The position numbers and the translations under genes are program-made. From assembly GCA_022791675.1 (NCBI GenBank), contig JAAVZN010000065.1, positions 1 to 35,566 on the forward strand: a stretch of DNA of 35,566 nucleotides. The letters run 5' to 3'. The notes below the pieces were generated by a model. The model was given only the letters and a program-made list of their open reading frames with translations. It did not search any database and was not told where the DNA came from. Source of the stretch: Clostridia bacterium (GTDB lineage Bacteria > Bacillota > Clostridia > TANB77 > CAG-508). Each line of letters starts with the position of its first letter. Within the stretch, counting starts at the first letter, position 1. This document shows positions 8,658-19,051 of this stretch, piece after piece.

Positions 8658-10637
8658 TTAATTATTAATTTTTAAATCTTCATACTGTATAACTTCTGTT
8701 TTATACAACTTTTTCAATTCGTTATCATTAACATTTTCTATCTTTAGTTTTTCAACTGGTCTTGCAAATTCAAGACCTAAATCACATAATAATTTATAAT
8801 TAGAATTTATTTGATATTCCAATTCCCTTTTATGATCATATATTTTTTCAATATTCTTAGCCCATGGTTCATACAACTCTGAATAATTAGGATGACTTTT
8901 TAAGTCAAATAGTTTTGAATAAAAAGCACCTACTCTTGCAATAAATAATACACAATATCCACTAGGCATAACCGACAATTCATCTAATGTTGCAAGTTCT
9001 CTACCTACAACATCCCAATTTGTACTAGATGAACCCTGTTTCGAGAAAGTCCTACCTGTAGATTTTTTATACCAAGTTTTCTTGCCGAAGTAGTGATACC
9101 ATATACTCTAAACTTTCTTTTGCCGAACTTCCTAAAAATAATATGGAATCTACACAATCTAAAACAGATTCCCAACTATCTTTATATTTTTTCTTTAACT
9201 GACTTAATGATTGAAGACCTATTGTTATGCCAACATTTAATCCTCTTAAATAAGCAAGTTCTTCAACAAATCGTGGTATTTCTCCGTAGTTGTGCCCATT
9301 CATCCATATAAATCTCTAATGGTGTTGGCAAACTTCCACCGCATTTTTTTGCATTTTCATCAATCATTGCAAATACTTGTGAATAGAATATACTTGCTAA
9401 AAATGAGAATGTTCCGATCACTTGGTTTTGTAATTACAAATATTGCAATCTTACCATTACCAATCTTTTTATCTGAACCTTCATTTATTTCTTTTAGAAG
9501 TGGATCTTCATCATCTAATGGCATACCAATTCTTTCTAGTTCCATATCATCATCATCTGTTAATTCGTGTATTTCTTTAATATTAAATACTGCAAGTCTA
9601 GCTGTTGCTGTCATTATAATTGTACTCATCATTTTAGGTGTTCCTGCTGCTACTTTAAAATGCTTATATTGTTTTACACCAATAGCATCCGGCTCTACCT
9701 TCTCCCATTCAAGAAATAATCCATCTAGTTCTGATACACCATTATTATTTGGACTACTTAACCTTATTAGTTTTAAAATAGTAGTAAAATTCTGGTGTTG
9801 TTTATCATAGTGTCTTATTACATAATAAAACAATGCTTGAAGATAAATCATTTCTGCTTTAATCCAAAATGGATCTCCTGTTGTGCTATCTATACCTTCA
9901 ACTTTAGTATTTGCGATTAAAGTATTAATTAATGTCATTACATCATCTTCTTGTATTTGGTGGTTATCTTCATATTCTAAAACATCATAAAATGTTTCTT
10001 GCTTTTTAACATATACAATAGGGTTATAATTATTTGAATGACTTTTTTCATCTAAATTTAATACCTTAATTGTATAACCTTTTTTCTTTAATGAATTACC
10101 ACAATCACGAAGCAGCTCACCGCTTTGGGTCTGTAACAATTATAGAACCATTTGCACTTAAAATATTTGGCTTAAAATAATATCTTGACTTACCGAGTTC
10201 CAGGACGTCCAAGTAAAATGACATGTCTATTCATTCCACTTTTTTTCATATTTTTAGAAACAAGTTCTGTTTGTGTAAAAATCATATTATTTTCAAAATC
10301 CTTATCTCTCTTGTTTTTAATATCTTTTGGACTTTTCCATTCTGCAGAACCGATATGTATTTTCTTGAATATTTTTCTTGTTTTGCATACGATATGTTTC
10401 ATATAGCATTAAAACAAAAAAAGCCACACCTAATGACATCACAATGTTATTAGTTGTAAATGATATTGGTGTGGCTATTTTATATAACTCATTTAGGCAA
10501 GTGGAAAATACCTCAAAACTCCAATTACCATTATTTAATTCTACTGCTGTTGTTACTCTAAGCATATAATAGAATATTATAATAAATACAATAAATAGAA
10601 TGATAAACGAATTCTTTTTCTGTTTTTTTATCAGCAA
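8658..10637 (-). CDS. virD4: VirD4/TraG-family coupling protein with six CGGN +1 recoding sites
   Basis: ORFs 10317..10637, 10190..10402, 9360..10139, 9067..9303 and 8658..8978 plus intervening sequence join through six identical +1 shifts into one 657 aa protein: ...TY-G-SAEWKSPKDIKNKRDKDFENN..RHVILLGRPGT-G-KSRYYFKPNILSANGSIIVTDPK-G-ELLRDCGNS...VITKPSD-G-TFSFLASIFYSQVFAMIDENAKKCGGSLPTPLEIYMDEWAQL-G-EIPRFVEELAYLRGLN...EYMVSLL-G-KKTWYKKSTGRTFSKQGSSSTNWDVVGRELATLDELSVMPSGYCVLFIAR.... Length minus 6 is divisible by 3. Confidence 0.95.
9084..9087 (-). other. +1 recoding site 5: CUU-C-GGC-AAG (SLL-G-KKTWYKKS)
   Basis: In-frame CGG at 9085-9087. Confidence 0.88.
9283..9286 (-). other. +1 recoding site 6: CUA-C-GGA-GAA (MDEWAQL-G-EIPRF)
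   Basis: In-frame CGG at 9284-9286; matches the VirD4 DEFANIGEIPDF-type motif. Confidence 0.92.
9413..9416 (-). other. +1 recoding site 7: GAU-C-GGA-ACA (SD-G-TFSFLASIFYSQ)
   Basis: In-frame CGG at 9414-9416. Confidence 0.85.
10119..10122 (-). other. +1 recoding site 8: AAG-C-GGU-GAG in Walker B (VTDPK-G-EL); 0-frame stop UGA directly follows CGG
   Basis: In-frame CGG at 10120-10122, next 0-frame codon UGA. Confidence 0.95.
10192..10195 (-). other. +1 recoding site 9: ACU-C-GGU-AAG in Walker A (RPGT-G-KS); 0-frame stop UAA directly follows CGG
   Basis: In-frame CGG at 10193-10195, next 0-frame codon UAA. Confidence 0.95.
10349..10352 (-). other. +1 recoding site 10: UAU-C-GGU-UCU (TY-G-SAEW)
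   Basis: In-frame CGG at 10350-10352; rebuilds the GSAxW motif of VirD4/TraG proteins. Confidence 0.93.
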
Positions 10638-10639
10638 TT

Positions 10640-11869
10640 CTATTCATCACCTACCTCTTTTTCTACTTCTAAATCAACTTCTATCTCTTTACTATTATCA
10701 GTAAGTTCAATGTTATTTTCTAGTATGTGGTATTTTTCTAGTTCCTCACCCACTACATCTCTTTTTTTTTCCGTTTCAACAAGCTCTTCTAAATCAGTTT
10801 TCAAAACCGTCCATAGACATTCATTTTCTTGCCTTTTCATAACATAGTTTTTACCACTTAATTTAGAATATGTTTCTCTTTCATCTTTACCAATTTTAGT
10901 TGTAAACGTTACTAATTCATCTTGTGAATTAATACTCCATTGCAAATTTTTATTTTCACTACCATATACTCTTATTTTTCCATAATCATTAAAGCCTAAT
11001 TCACAATATCTTTCTAAATCACTATTATCCATATAGATATTAACAATTTCTTTATCATCATTGCCATTAGTTACTTTTGCAGCATATTGAATATCTGTAG
11101 CTTCCAAGTCATCTTTTATACTCATATAAGCCGAAAATGGTAGTTCATGAATACAATAATCTTTCCTAAATTTCTCAATCCCTACACTTCCTAATTCATG
11201 TAATTTGAATTCTTTTGAAAATTCTTCTAATTGTTGAGAATTTAATTTTACTTTTCCTTCTTTTTGTAAATTTTCTATTGCTTTACCAGTTGTTTCATCA
11301 AATAACTTTTGTGAAATGCCAGTTCTAAGTTCAATTACATCAGCAATTCTAGCAGACATATAATCCCTTTTTGACTTATTAAAATAAACGTTATAATGCC
11401 TATTTCTATGCTTAATTTGTTCTTCTTTTTGCTTTGATTCATTCTTTTTTATTGCTGACTCCATTTGAAGAATTTTAGCAACTTTAGGATGATCTGCTTT
11501 AAAATTGCTTAAATGTTTTATTCTTCTTGCATATTTTGTTATTTTCTTTTGTTGATATAGTGATTTTTTCTTACCAAACTCACTATTTTCTTTTGATAAG
11601 GTTCTTTCTGTTGCAACTACTCTAACACCATCTTGTTGGCATTTTTCCATTACTTTTATTGTTTCTTCATAAGATAAATTAGTGATTTTTTCTAATTCTT
11701 TTGTTGGTCCATCCTTTTGAACAGCTCTTATACCTTCTATAAAGTAATGATAGCCAAATATAGTAAGTGGTTTTAGAATATACTTTAATGTTCCTTTTGC
11801 ACCTGTTCTTGATGATTTTACAGCACCTTCATAAACCTGTGTTGCATCACTTTTATTAGTTGCCTGCAT
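10640..11869 (-). CDS. PcfB/DUF3801-like conjugation protein
   Basis: Position directly upstream of virD4; charged protein with Lys-rich C-terminal half; intact in one frame. Confidence 0.5.
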   Translation of the reverse strand: MQATNKSDATQVYEGAVKSSRTGAKGTLKYILKPLTIFGYHYFIEGIRAVQKDGPTKELEKITNLSYEETIKVMEKCQQDGVRVVATERTLSKENSEFGKKKSLYQQKKITKYARRIKHLSNFKADHPKVAKILQMESAIKKNESKQKEEQIKHRNRHYNVYFNKSKRDYMSARIADVIELRTGISQKLFDETTGKAIENLQKEGKVKLNSQQLEEFSKEFKLHELGSVGIEKFRKDYCIHELPFSAYMSIKDDLEATDIQYAAKVTNGNDDKEIVNIYMDNSDLERYCELGFNDYGKIRVYGSENKNLQWSINSQDELVTFTTKIGKDERETYSKLSGKNYVMKRQENECLWTVLKTDLEELVETEKKRDVVGEELEKYHILENNIELTDNSKEIEVDLEVEKEVGDE

Positions 11870-12923
11870 AAGCCATCACCTCTTTTTCTTTTTGAATTTC
11901 ATATAATCGATAATATTTATGATAAAATTCATCTATTCCGATTTTTGCAATCCAAGTTTTCTTATGTTCTTCATTATCAATTTTGTATTCACTAATAGTT
12001 GCTGCATTTCTTTTGTTATCTAGTATTTCAATTCTGTCATTATTCTTTTTATATAATTGCTTTGGAATATATAAAACATTTTCATCTGATATTGGTAAAT
12101 AAATTCCTTTATAGGTTTCTTTTTCGTTACCTGATAAAGTAATAAAGATAGATGTTGTATCCTTTTCTTTTGTATTTTTCTTTTCAATAGTTTCTTTTTC
12201 TTGTGTTTTTTCAATTTCTTGTTCTTTTGTTTCTTCTATAAAGTTTTCCTTTGTTAATCCCAAAATGTTTTTATTATTATTAAATACTAGCAATGTTTTA
12301 AACTTATTATTATTCACATATCGCCTACTCATAGCAGATTTTAATTCTTCTGGATAAGCTAAACCATATCTTATAGCTTCCATTACACCATCATTTCTAA
12401 AACGAGAAATAGCTTGTTCTTTTAACGTTTCAACATAAGTTTTAGGAAATAATTTTTCAAATTGCATATTGTTATTTGCAATAAATATTTCTTCAAACTC
12501 ATCACTATTGTTTTCAATATAACTTTTTATCTCATCTTCAAAACTTTCATTATATTGTTTTATTACAATTTCTTTTTGTTTTAGATCTAGTTTAATATCT
12601 ACTATATTACCTTTTTCATCATAACCTTTAGCATTTTTAAGTAAATTATCTAAAATGAATACTTTGTTATTTTTAAAATCTATATAGCTTTTTGTTTTAA
12701 CTAAATATTCTTCAATAAATTTAACAATATCAATTTCTAATTTATCGTTACTTAAAAACTTTTCATTATCTAAATTATTTAAAATCTCATCTGTTTTAAG
12801 GCTATCAGAATCTACATATTTCATCAAAATTCTATCTTGATGTTTTATAGAATATTCTTTTATTAAACTCTTTATATATGAATAAAAGTAAGCATCTTTA
12901 TATTTTAAAATTTGACTACTCAT
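11856..12923 (-). CDS. Hypothetical ICE protein (355 aa)
   Basis: Long ORF overlapping neighbours by a few bases. Confidence 0.6.
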   Translation of the reverse strand: MSSQILKYKDAYFYSYIKSLIKEYSIKHQDRILMKYVDSDSLKTDEILNNLDNEKFLSNDKLEIDIVKFIEEYLVKTKSYIDFKNNKVFILDNLLKNAKGYDEKGNIVDIKLDLKQKEIVIKQYNESFEDEIKSYIENNSDEFEEIFIANNNMQFEKLFPKTYVETLKEQAISRFRNDGVMEAIRYGLAYPEELKSAMSRRYVNNNKFKTLLVFNNNKNILGLTKENFIEETKEQEIEKTQEKETIEKKNTKEKDTTSIFITLSGNEKETYKGIYLPISDENVLYIPKQLYKKNNDRIEILDNKRNAATISEYKIDNEEHKKTWIAKIGIDEFYHKYYRLYEIQKEKEVMAYAGN

Positions 12924-13312
12924 TATATATCCTCTATTTCAAGAATATTATTTATATAATGTTCTAGTTCTAAATCATATTCATTGCTAATAAATAATAA
13001 ATCACATTCTTTTTCTTTCGTATTAAATAAAGTTAGTAGTATTGTTGTTTTTCTTCTTAACAACTCAACTAACTCATATATTTCTTTACTTGTATAATCA
13101 TCTTTTAATTTAAAAGATATATGTTTTATAACATTTATAGGATTTGTTATTCTTCTCGAAACTAAATAAAATTCTCTACTTATGTTTTCGTTTTTATTAA
13201 TTTCTTCAAAGAATATATCATCATACATTAAATATAATGTATCTTCTTTTGTTTTATTTCTTAATATCTCTTGTATTTCTTTATTACTATATATAATACT
13301 TGCGTTTACCAA
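12923..13312 (-). CDS. Hypothetical ICE protein (129 aa)
   Basis: ORF with ATGA-type overlap to the downstream gene. Confidence 0.55.
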   Translation of the reverse strand: MVNASIIYSNKEIQEILRNKTKEDTLYLMYDDIFFEEINKNENISREFYLVSRRITNPINVIKHISFKLKDDYTSKEIYELVELLRRKTTILLTLFNTKEKECDLLFISNEYDLELEHYINNILEIEDI

Positions 13313-13330
13313 AATTCCTCCTTTGAATGT

Positions 13331-13356
13331 AAAAAAGAGTGGTTTTTAAGCCACTC
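13331..13356 (-). terminator. Rho-independent terminator downstream of the adhesin gene
   Basis: Minus strand GAGTGG-cttaaaaa-CCACTC-TTTTTT. Confidence 0.8.
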
Positions 13357-13365
13357 AAATTCTAT

Positions 13366-16300
13366 TTATTTTTCTTCTTTCTTTTTAAGTAATATAGTTC
13401 CACCTATAATACCTATTGTTGCAACTGCTGCAATTCCTAATAATAAGGCATAATTTGTTTCGTTTCCTGTTTGAACAACTGGTAATAATGAATTGTAATA
13501 TACAAAACTATATACTCCGTTATTTTCTTCTAATGAAATACCATCAGCAAATACACCTTCATCATTTATTTCTATTTTTACCACCTGTTCTGATAGTTTA
13601 TAGCCTAAAGGAGCTCCGTAGTTCTTTGATATAATATGTGTTATATCTTAAATCTTCAAATAAAGCAGTTCCTTCAAATTCGTTAGCACCAACTTCTTTT
13701 ATTAATTTAGTACATTCTTCATCTTCAAAGATTCCAAATGTAAATTTATTAGATTTGATATGTTCTCCAGTATCTTTATCAATTTTTTCTACTTGAACAG
13801 ATTTTAATATTGGCATATCTTTCATCTCGATTAATTGTGTTGCTTTATCTAAAGTTACTTCAAATTCAATAGTTTCAGCTGTTTCATATCCGTATGGACT
13901 TATTAATTCAGTTAATGTGTATTTTTTACCTTCTTCTAATCCAACAACATGATGTGGCTCTTTAGTTGAAGTCCATTTATCAATTTCATTGCCTTCTTCA
14001 TCTGTTACAACTAACTCTGCACCTTCTACTTCTTCGCCATTTACCATATCTGTTTTTATAACATCTACAATTTTATCTACCATTTCTAAATGTTGTGTTT
14101 CTTTGTCATAGCTTACTTCAAACTCAACATCTGTTGCTTTTACATAGCCTTCTGCAGAAATTTCTTCATGCAATTTGTATGATTTGCCTTCTTCTAAACC
14201 ACTTATTTTATGAGCCTCTTTTCCTGACACCCATTCATCTATTACATTATCTTCTTCATCAAGAACTTGTATTGTAGCACCTTCTATTTCTTCGCCACCA
14301 ATATCAACTTTGCTCATTTCAACAATTTTATCAACCATTTCCAAATGTTGTGTTTCTTTATCAGTAGTTACTTCAAATTCAATATCTGTTGCTTTTACAA
14401 ATCCATCTACACAAACTTCTTCATGTAATATATAAGATTTTCCTTCTTCCAAATTTTTGATTTTATAAGCTTCTTTACTTGATACCCATTCATCTATTAT
14501 ATTGCCTTCACGATCTAAAACTTGCATTTCTGCTCCTTCAATTTCATTTCCACCAATATCAACTTTACTCATATCAACAACTTTATCTATCATCGTTACT
14601 TTTTGAATTTCTTTTGTATTTTCTACTGTAAATTCTATATCTGTTGCTTTAACATAAGAATCTACTTGTATTTCTTCTTTTAATATATATTTCTCTCCAG
14701 CTTTTAAACCTTCTATCTTATGTGTTTTTTCGCCTGATACCCATTTATCAATAACATTTCCTTTACTATCTGCTACTGTTAATGTAGCACCTTCTAGCTC
14801 TTTATCTCCAGTAATATCTGTTTTAGAAAATTCAACAAGTGTTGTATCATTTACAAATTTTTCTTCATTTGTATAAACTTTAGTTGTTGTATCTTCTTGT
14901 TTAAATATAATTCCGTGTTTTGTATTATCTAATACTAGACCGTCCAATGTTTCAATTTCTTCTAATTCATATTTTCCCATTGGAAGTTTCTTTACTTCTA
15001 ATTTTCCTTCTTTTGTTAAATTATAAGTTCCAACTTCTTGACCTTTTTCATAAATTGTACTTCCATCTGCATAATCAATAATTTTTTCTTTTGCAGTTAA
15101 TTTGAATTTAATTTTACTTAAATCTGATATATCAATAAGAGATGTATCAACATCTTGTCTTATTGCTACTGACTTATCTAATTTTATAATTCCAGTAGGT
15201 TGTTCATTGCCAACTGTAATTGTTATATAAGCATCATATTCTTCATCAAATTCAAGTGTTTTATTACTTCTATTGATTTTGAATGTTAATTCATTTTCTA
15301 ATTGTAAGAATCCTGTTGGAAGCTCAATTTCATTGATTTTATATGTTCCTGCTTTTAATTTATCTTCTGTTACTGCTAATCCTGTTTTGTCAGTTTTCCA
15401 TTTATCTGTATTGAATAATCCAGTTTTGCATTTTACTTTTTCCCATTCATTATTTTCATTTAGTCTATATAATTTGAATGTTGCATTTGAAAAAGTAACT
15501 TTCTTTCCTGTATTTTTATCAATCTTTATCATTTTTAAATAGCTTTCAAATGGTGCATCATTTTCAATATATTCTTTAATTACTCCATTAGAATTTCTAT
15601 CTATTTTTATATAAAAAGGCTCTACTGTTTCTATTTCATCGCTTGGTGTATATGTTTCATATACTGTATATTCCCCATAAGCAAGTAATCCTGAAACACC
15701 ATGTCCATCTGCTCCAGTTTTGAATATAGAATATTCATCTTCTGCATACTGATCTAAATGTTTTTTAGCCTCATCAAAACTTCCATAATAATCTACATAT
15801 TTTGTAAGTATTGCAGTAAATTCTGCATTTGCAATTACTGGTGCTGTTGTATTTGTATTTGTAGAAATTTTAATTACTTCAAATTTTGCTTTTTGTACTG
15901 TATTTTTTAATGTATCGCCTATTTTTATAACAGGTGTATTCATATCTTTATATCTTAAAGTATAAGTGTGTTCTTGTGTATCTTGCATATAGCCTTCCAC
16001 AATATGAGTTTCCTTTGCATAATATGAACCCATTGGCAATCCTTTTATAGTATTACCATCAACACTTAAAACTGCTGGTGTATTTCTATTAGTTACAATT
16101 ACTGTTGCAACTCCATATTCATTAAATGTAAATTTTGCAATTTCTTCATTTTTAGAAAAATATTTTACTGTTCTAGCAACATTATAAATATCTTCTTTTG
16201 CATATAAAGTATATTCTGTTCCTTTTAAATTTACATCACCATGATGAGAAGTACCATCTACTCTATTTGAATTACCTGTGTCTTTATCAGTTTTTATTAA

Positions 16301-17452
16301 ACTTATTTCTCCAGTAGGTTCTTTATTTACAATTGCTTGTGTTGTTGTTTGGTTAGGTTTTACTTCTGCTTTGTAGCTTTCAGTATTTAATAAATAACCT
16401 GTTCCAACTGATTTTTCTTTTATGGTATATGTACCTTTTTTGATTTTCTCTAAAAGTATTTTTCCATTTTGAACTGTAACATCGCCATTATATCCAGGTC
16501 CATTAACTGTAAATACTGAACCATCAACTAAATCTTTGTTAGCATTTAATTTGCTTAATTCTAATTTACCAAATAACTCTATCTTCAATGACATTTTTAA
16601 TGATATAGGATCATTGTAATGCATTGAATATAATTGATTTTGTACTCCATCCTTAAATTCAAAATAAATCATAGTATCATTATCTTGTGTATCTTCTCTA
16701 ATAAGTCCCCATGATTTGAATGTTGAATCAGAAATGTTATAGTTTTCAATATTTGTATTTTCATCTACTGAAATTGTTAAAGAATTATCTCCTTTATTAT
16801 GTGTAAATGTTATTCCATCTTGGGTTTTATTTACACTTTCATATTTTGAAAATACTCCATATTCATCAGTTATAGTTTTACTTTCCCCTGCTTGAATTGT
16901 TATAGTAGAACCATCAAAGCTTGGTCTTTTCTCAATATTTGAAATAGTATTATCTATTTCTCTTTTATAATCTTCATATTCTGCCTGATATGTTGAATTA
17001 GTGAATGATGCATTACTTTGTCCTAATGTCTGCCATATATATTGTTGCGTATAAGTATAATCCTTTTTAGCTTGATTTGACATTCCACCATTTACTACAT
17101 AATCGCCATACTTTGAATACCATCCTACATAAGCAATTTTACAAGCTCTTTTTAAAGCTGAATTTGTTGGTGTATAGTATTCTCCATTATATGCAACACT
17201 TGTTGCAAAATCCACATCATGTTCAGCACAAAATACTGTCTTTTTTTCTCCTGTTTTTGTATTTACTAAAAACCTAATTAACACTCCATATTGCGTATTT
17301 GGGTGATCAGTTGTATTCATATATGATGCAAACTGTCCCCCTGTGTATGTTCCACTTCCTGATGCTGCAAATATAGGTTGTACATTAGTAATACATAAGA
17401 TCATCAACATTAAAAATGCTATGACTTTCTTAAATTTTGATGTTTTTATCAT
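13366..17452 (-). CDS. Cell-wall-anchored surface adhesin (thioester domain, Cna-B/SpaA-like repeats, LPxxTG-like sorting signal); one CGGA +1 recoding site (13615-13618)
   Basis: Signal peptide MIKTSKFKKVIAFLMLMILCITNVQPIFAA; VFCAEHDVDF and TYTQQYIWQTLG resemble the Cys and Gln motifs of thioester domains; many Cna-B-like units. The 0 frame stops at YYIKELRSSFRL*; +1 gives YYIKEL-G-APLGYKLSEQVVKIEINDEG...LLPVVQTGNETNYALLLGIAAVATIGIIGGTILLKKKEEK, the sorting signal. Confidence 0.9.
13615..13618 (-). other. +1 recoding site 11: CUA-C-GGA-GCU; required to reach the wall-sorting signal
   Basis: In-frame CGG at 13616-13618. Confidence 0.88.
13805..14850 (-). repeat. Four tandem repeats of about 75-90 aa in the adhesin (xVDIGGEEIEGAxxxVLDEEGNxIDEWVSxKEAHKIxGLEEGKSYxLHEEI...KATDIEFEV...KETQHLEMVDKIV)
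   Basis: Visible in both protein and nucleotide sequence. Confidence 0.85.
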
Positions 17453-17483
17453 CTTTATTTCCTCCATTTCTTAATTTAGACAC

Positions 17484-17513
17484 AAAAAAAGAACAAGCCA
17501 CTACAACTTGTTC
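17484..17513 (-). terminator. Rho-independent terminator upstream of the adhesin gene
   Basis: Minus strand GAACAAG-ttgtagtgg-CTTGTTC-TTTTTTT. Confidence 0.8.
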
Positions 17514-17531
17514 CTGTATTCTAATATTTAA

Positions 17532-18215
17532 TTATCTATAATAAAAATTTATAGTCCATTTGCCACAAAATGGACAACTCCACACTTCATATCCATACGG
17601 ACAATTTTTATCATAAGTTTCTGAATCTATTTCAAAGTTTTCCCATTTATCTCCCCATGTCTTAATTAAACTGTCATAATAATTAATTGCATCTTGTTTT
17701 GAATTAAACCATTTTCCTGAATTTCCAACATTCATACCATGATTATTGTTGTTAGTGCATCTTGTTGGATTTTCCACTACCTTGGTTTCCTTTTTCGGTT
17801 CACTTACTGTTGTTGAAGGTATATCTACTTTGGTAGGTGTTTCTTCTTTAGTGGTTGATGTTTCTTTAACTACTTCACTTTTAGTTTCAGCTTTATTTGT
17901 TTCTATTTTACTTGTTGCTTTAGAAGATGATTTAACTTGTTGTGTAGTTTGTGGTTGTATAGAAGTTTCTGTTTCTGCTATTTGTTCTTCTAATTCTGTA
18001 TTACTTTCATCTAGTTTTTGCTCTTCTTCTATAATAAGATTTTCTGTATTTTCTTCATAATTATCAATTTCTACACTTGATAAATCATTTTCTAATATAG
18101 AATCTTCACTAACTTGTATATTAGATATTTTATTTCTAATTACACAATAACTTGTAACACCAATTATAACTAACAAAACACTTATTATTGATATTATTAT
18201 AATTTTCTTCTTCAT
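17532..18215 (-). CDS. Membrane-anchored protein with Thr/Glu/Lys-rich linker and Cys-containing C-terminal domain
   Basis: N-terminal TM, low-complexity linker, C-terminal NCPYGYEVWSCPFCGKWTINFYYR. Confidence 0.6.
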   Translation of the reverse strand: MKKKIIIISIISVLLVIIGVTSYCVIRNKISNIQVSEDSILENDLSSVEIDNYEENTENLIIEEEQKLDESNTELEEQIAETETSIQPQTTQQVKSSSKATSKIETNKAETKSEVVKETSTTKEETPTKVDIPSTTVSEPKKETKVVENPTRCTNNNNHGMNVGNSGKWFNSKQDAINYYDSLIKTWGDKWENFEIDSETYDKNCPYGYEVWSCPFCGKWTINFYYR

Positions 18216-18281
18216 AAAAGACCACCTCTTTATTTAAGAATAACGTGTTCTTTTAAATTTGTCAGCCCTTTTTAGCAAATT

Positions 18282-18827
18282 TTAATAAAAAGTTACTCTC
18301 ATTCCTAAATAAATGCCTTCATCATCTTTTATAGGAGTACATTCTCCTGCATGTCCACTTGATTTTAAATAATCCTGTGCAGCTTGTGTTACATTCTCCA
18401 TTGTATAACCATCAGTAAATAAGAAATTTTTATTGGCTGGTTTAGAAGATACTTGTTCAGTTTTTGTTTCTGGTTGTTTATTAGAAGAATTACTTTCTTG
18501 TTTTGTAGTTTCTTCCTTAACTTCCGTTTTTTGAACTTCTGTATTTTCTTCTTTTTTAGTAGTAGTTTCATCTTTTGTTTCCTCTTTCTTTTCTTCTGTT
18601 TTTTGAGTTACATTTTCAACTTTAGTATTATTACTAACATCATTTACTACATTTTCTTGTGTAATATTCTCATTTGATACAATATCTACATTATTTTGTA
18701 TTAAATACTTTTTAGCAGATGCACCGCCAATTATTATTACACAAACTATAATAAATACTATTATTAGTCTTTTCTTTCGTAAATCTTTTAAATATAAACC
18801 TAAAATCTCTTGTTCCTTCTCGGTCAT
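18282..18827 (-). CDS. Membrane-anchored protein with Glu/Thr/Lys-rich linker
   Basis: ORF with N-terminal TM and a small C-terminal domain. Confidence 0.6.
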   Translation of the reverse strand: MTEKEQEILGLYLKDLRKKRLIIVFIIVCVIIIGGASAKKYLIQNNVDIVSNENITQENVVNDVSNNTKVENVTQKTEEKKEETKDETTTKKEENTEVQKTEVKEETTKQESNSSNKQPETKTEQVSSKPANKNFLFTDGYTMENVTQAAQDYLKSSGHAGECTPIKDDEGIYLGMRVTFY

Positions 18828-19042
18828 AAACCACCTCTCTTTAAACTATTTAAGTATTCTACCGAATCATTCTCTAGTTTTTCATATTCTTTCTTAAATG
18901 TGTATAGTTTTTTTAATTTAGAATCTATATCATTAATTTCATTTTTAATCTCTGATATTTTATCTACTTTTATTTGTTTCTGACTTTCAAACTTTTGTAT
19001 TTTATTTAATATTTTCTTTAGCATATTGATATTACACATCAC
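18824..19042 (-). CDS. Small coiled-coil protein (72 aa)
   Basis: ORF overlapping the start of the next gene. Confidence 0.5.
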   Translation of the reverse strand: MMCNINMLKKILNKIQKFESQKQIKVDKISEIKNEINDIDSKLKKLYTFKKEYEKLENDSVEYLNSLKRGGL

Positions 19043-19051
19043 CTTCCTTTG

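Noticed and set aside
9292-9810. Plus-strand ORF of 172 aa and other plus-strand ORFs within minus-strand genes
   Set aside because: Antisense to well-supported coding sequence; low-complexity translations typical of AT-rich antisense frames.
2788-17452. ICE is simply decaying (pseudogenes)
   Set aside because: No other frameshifts or in-frame stops were seen in the joined genes, shifts are always +1 at CGG, and the same event is in chromosomal tsaD.
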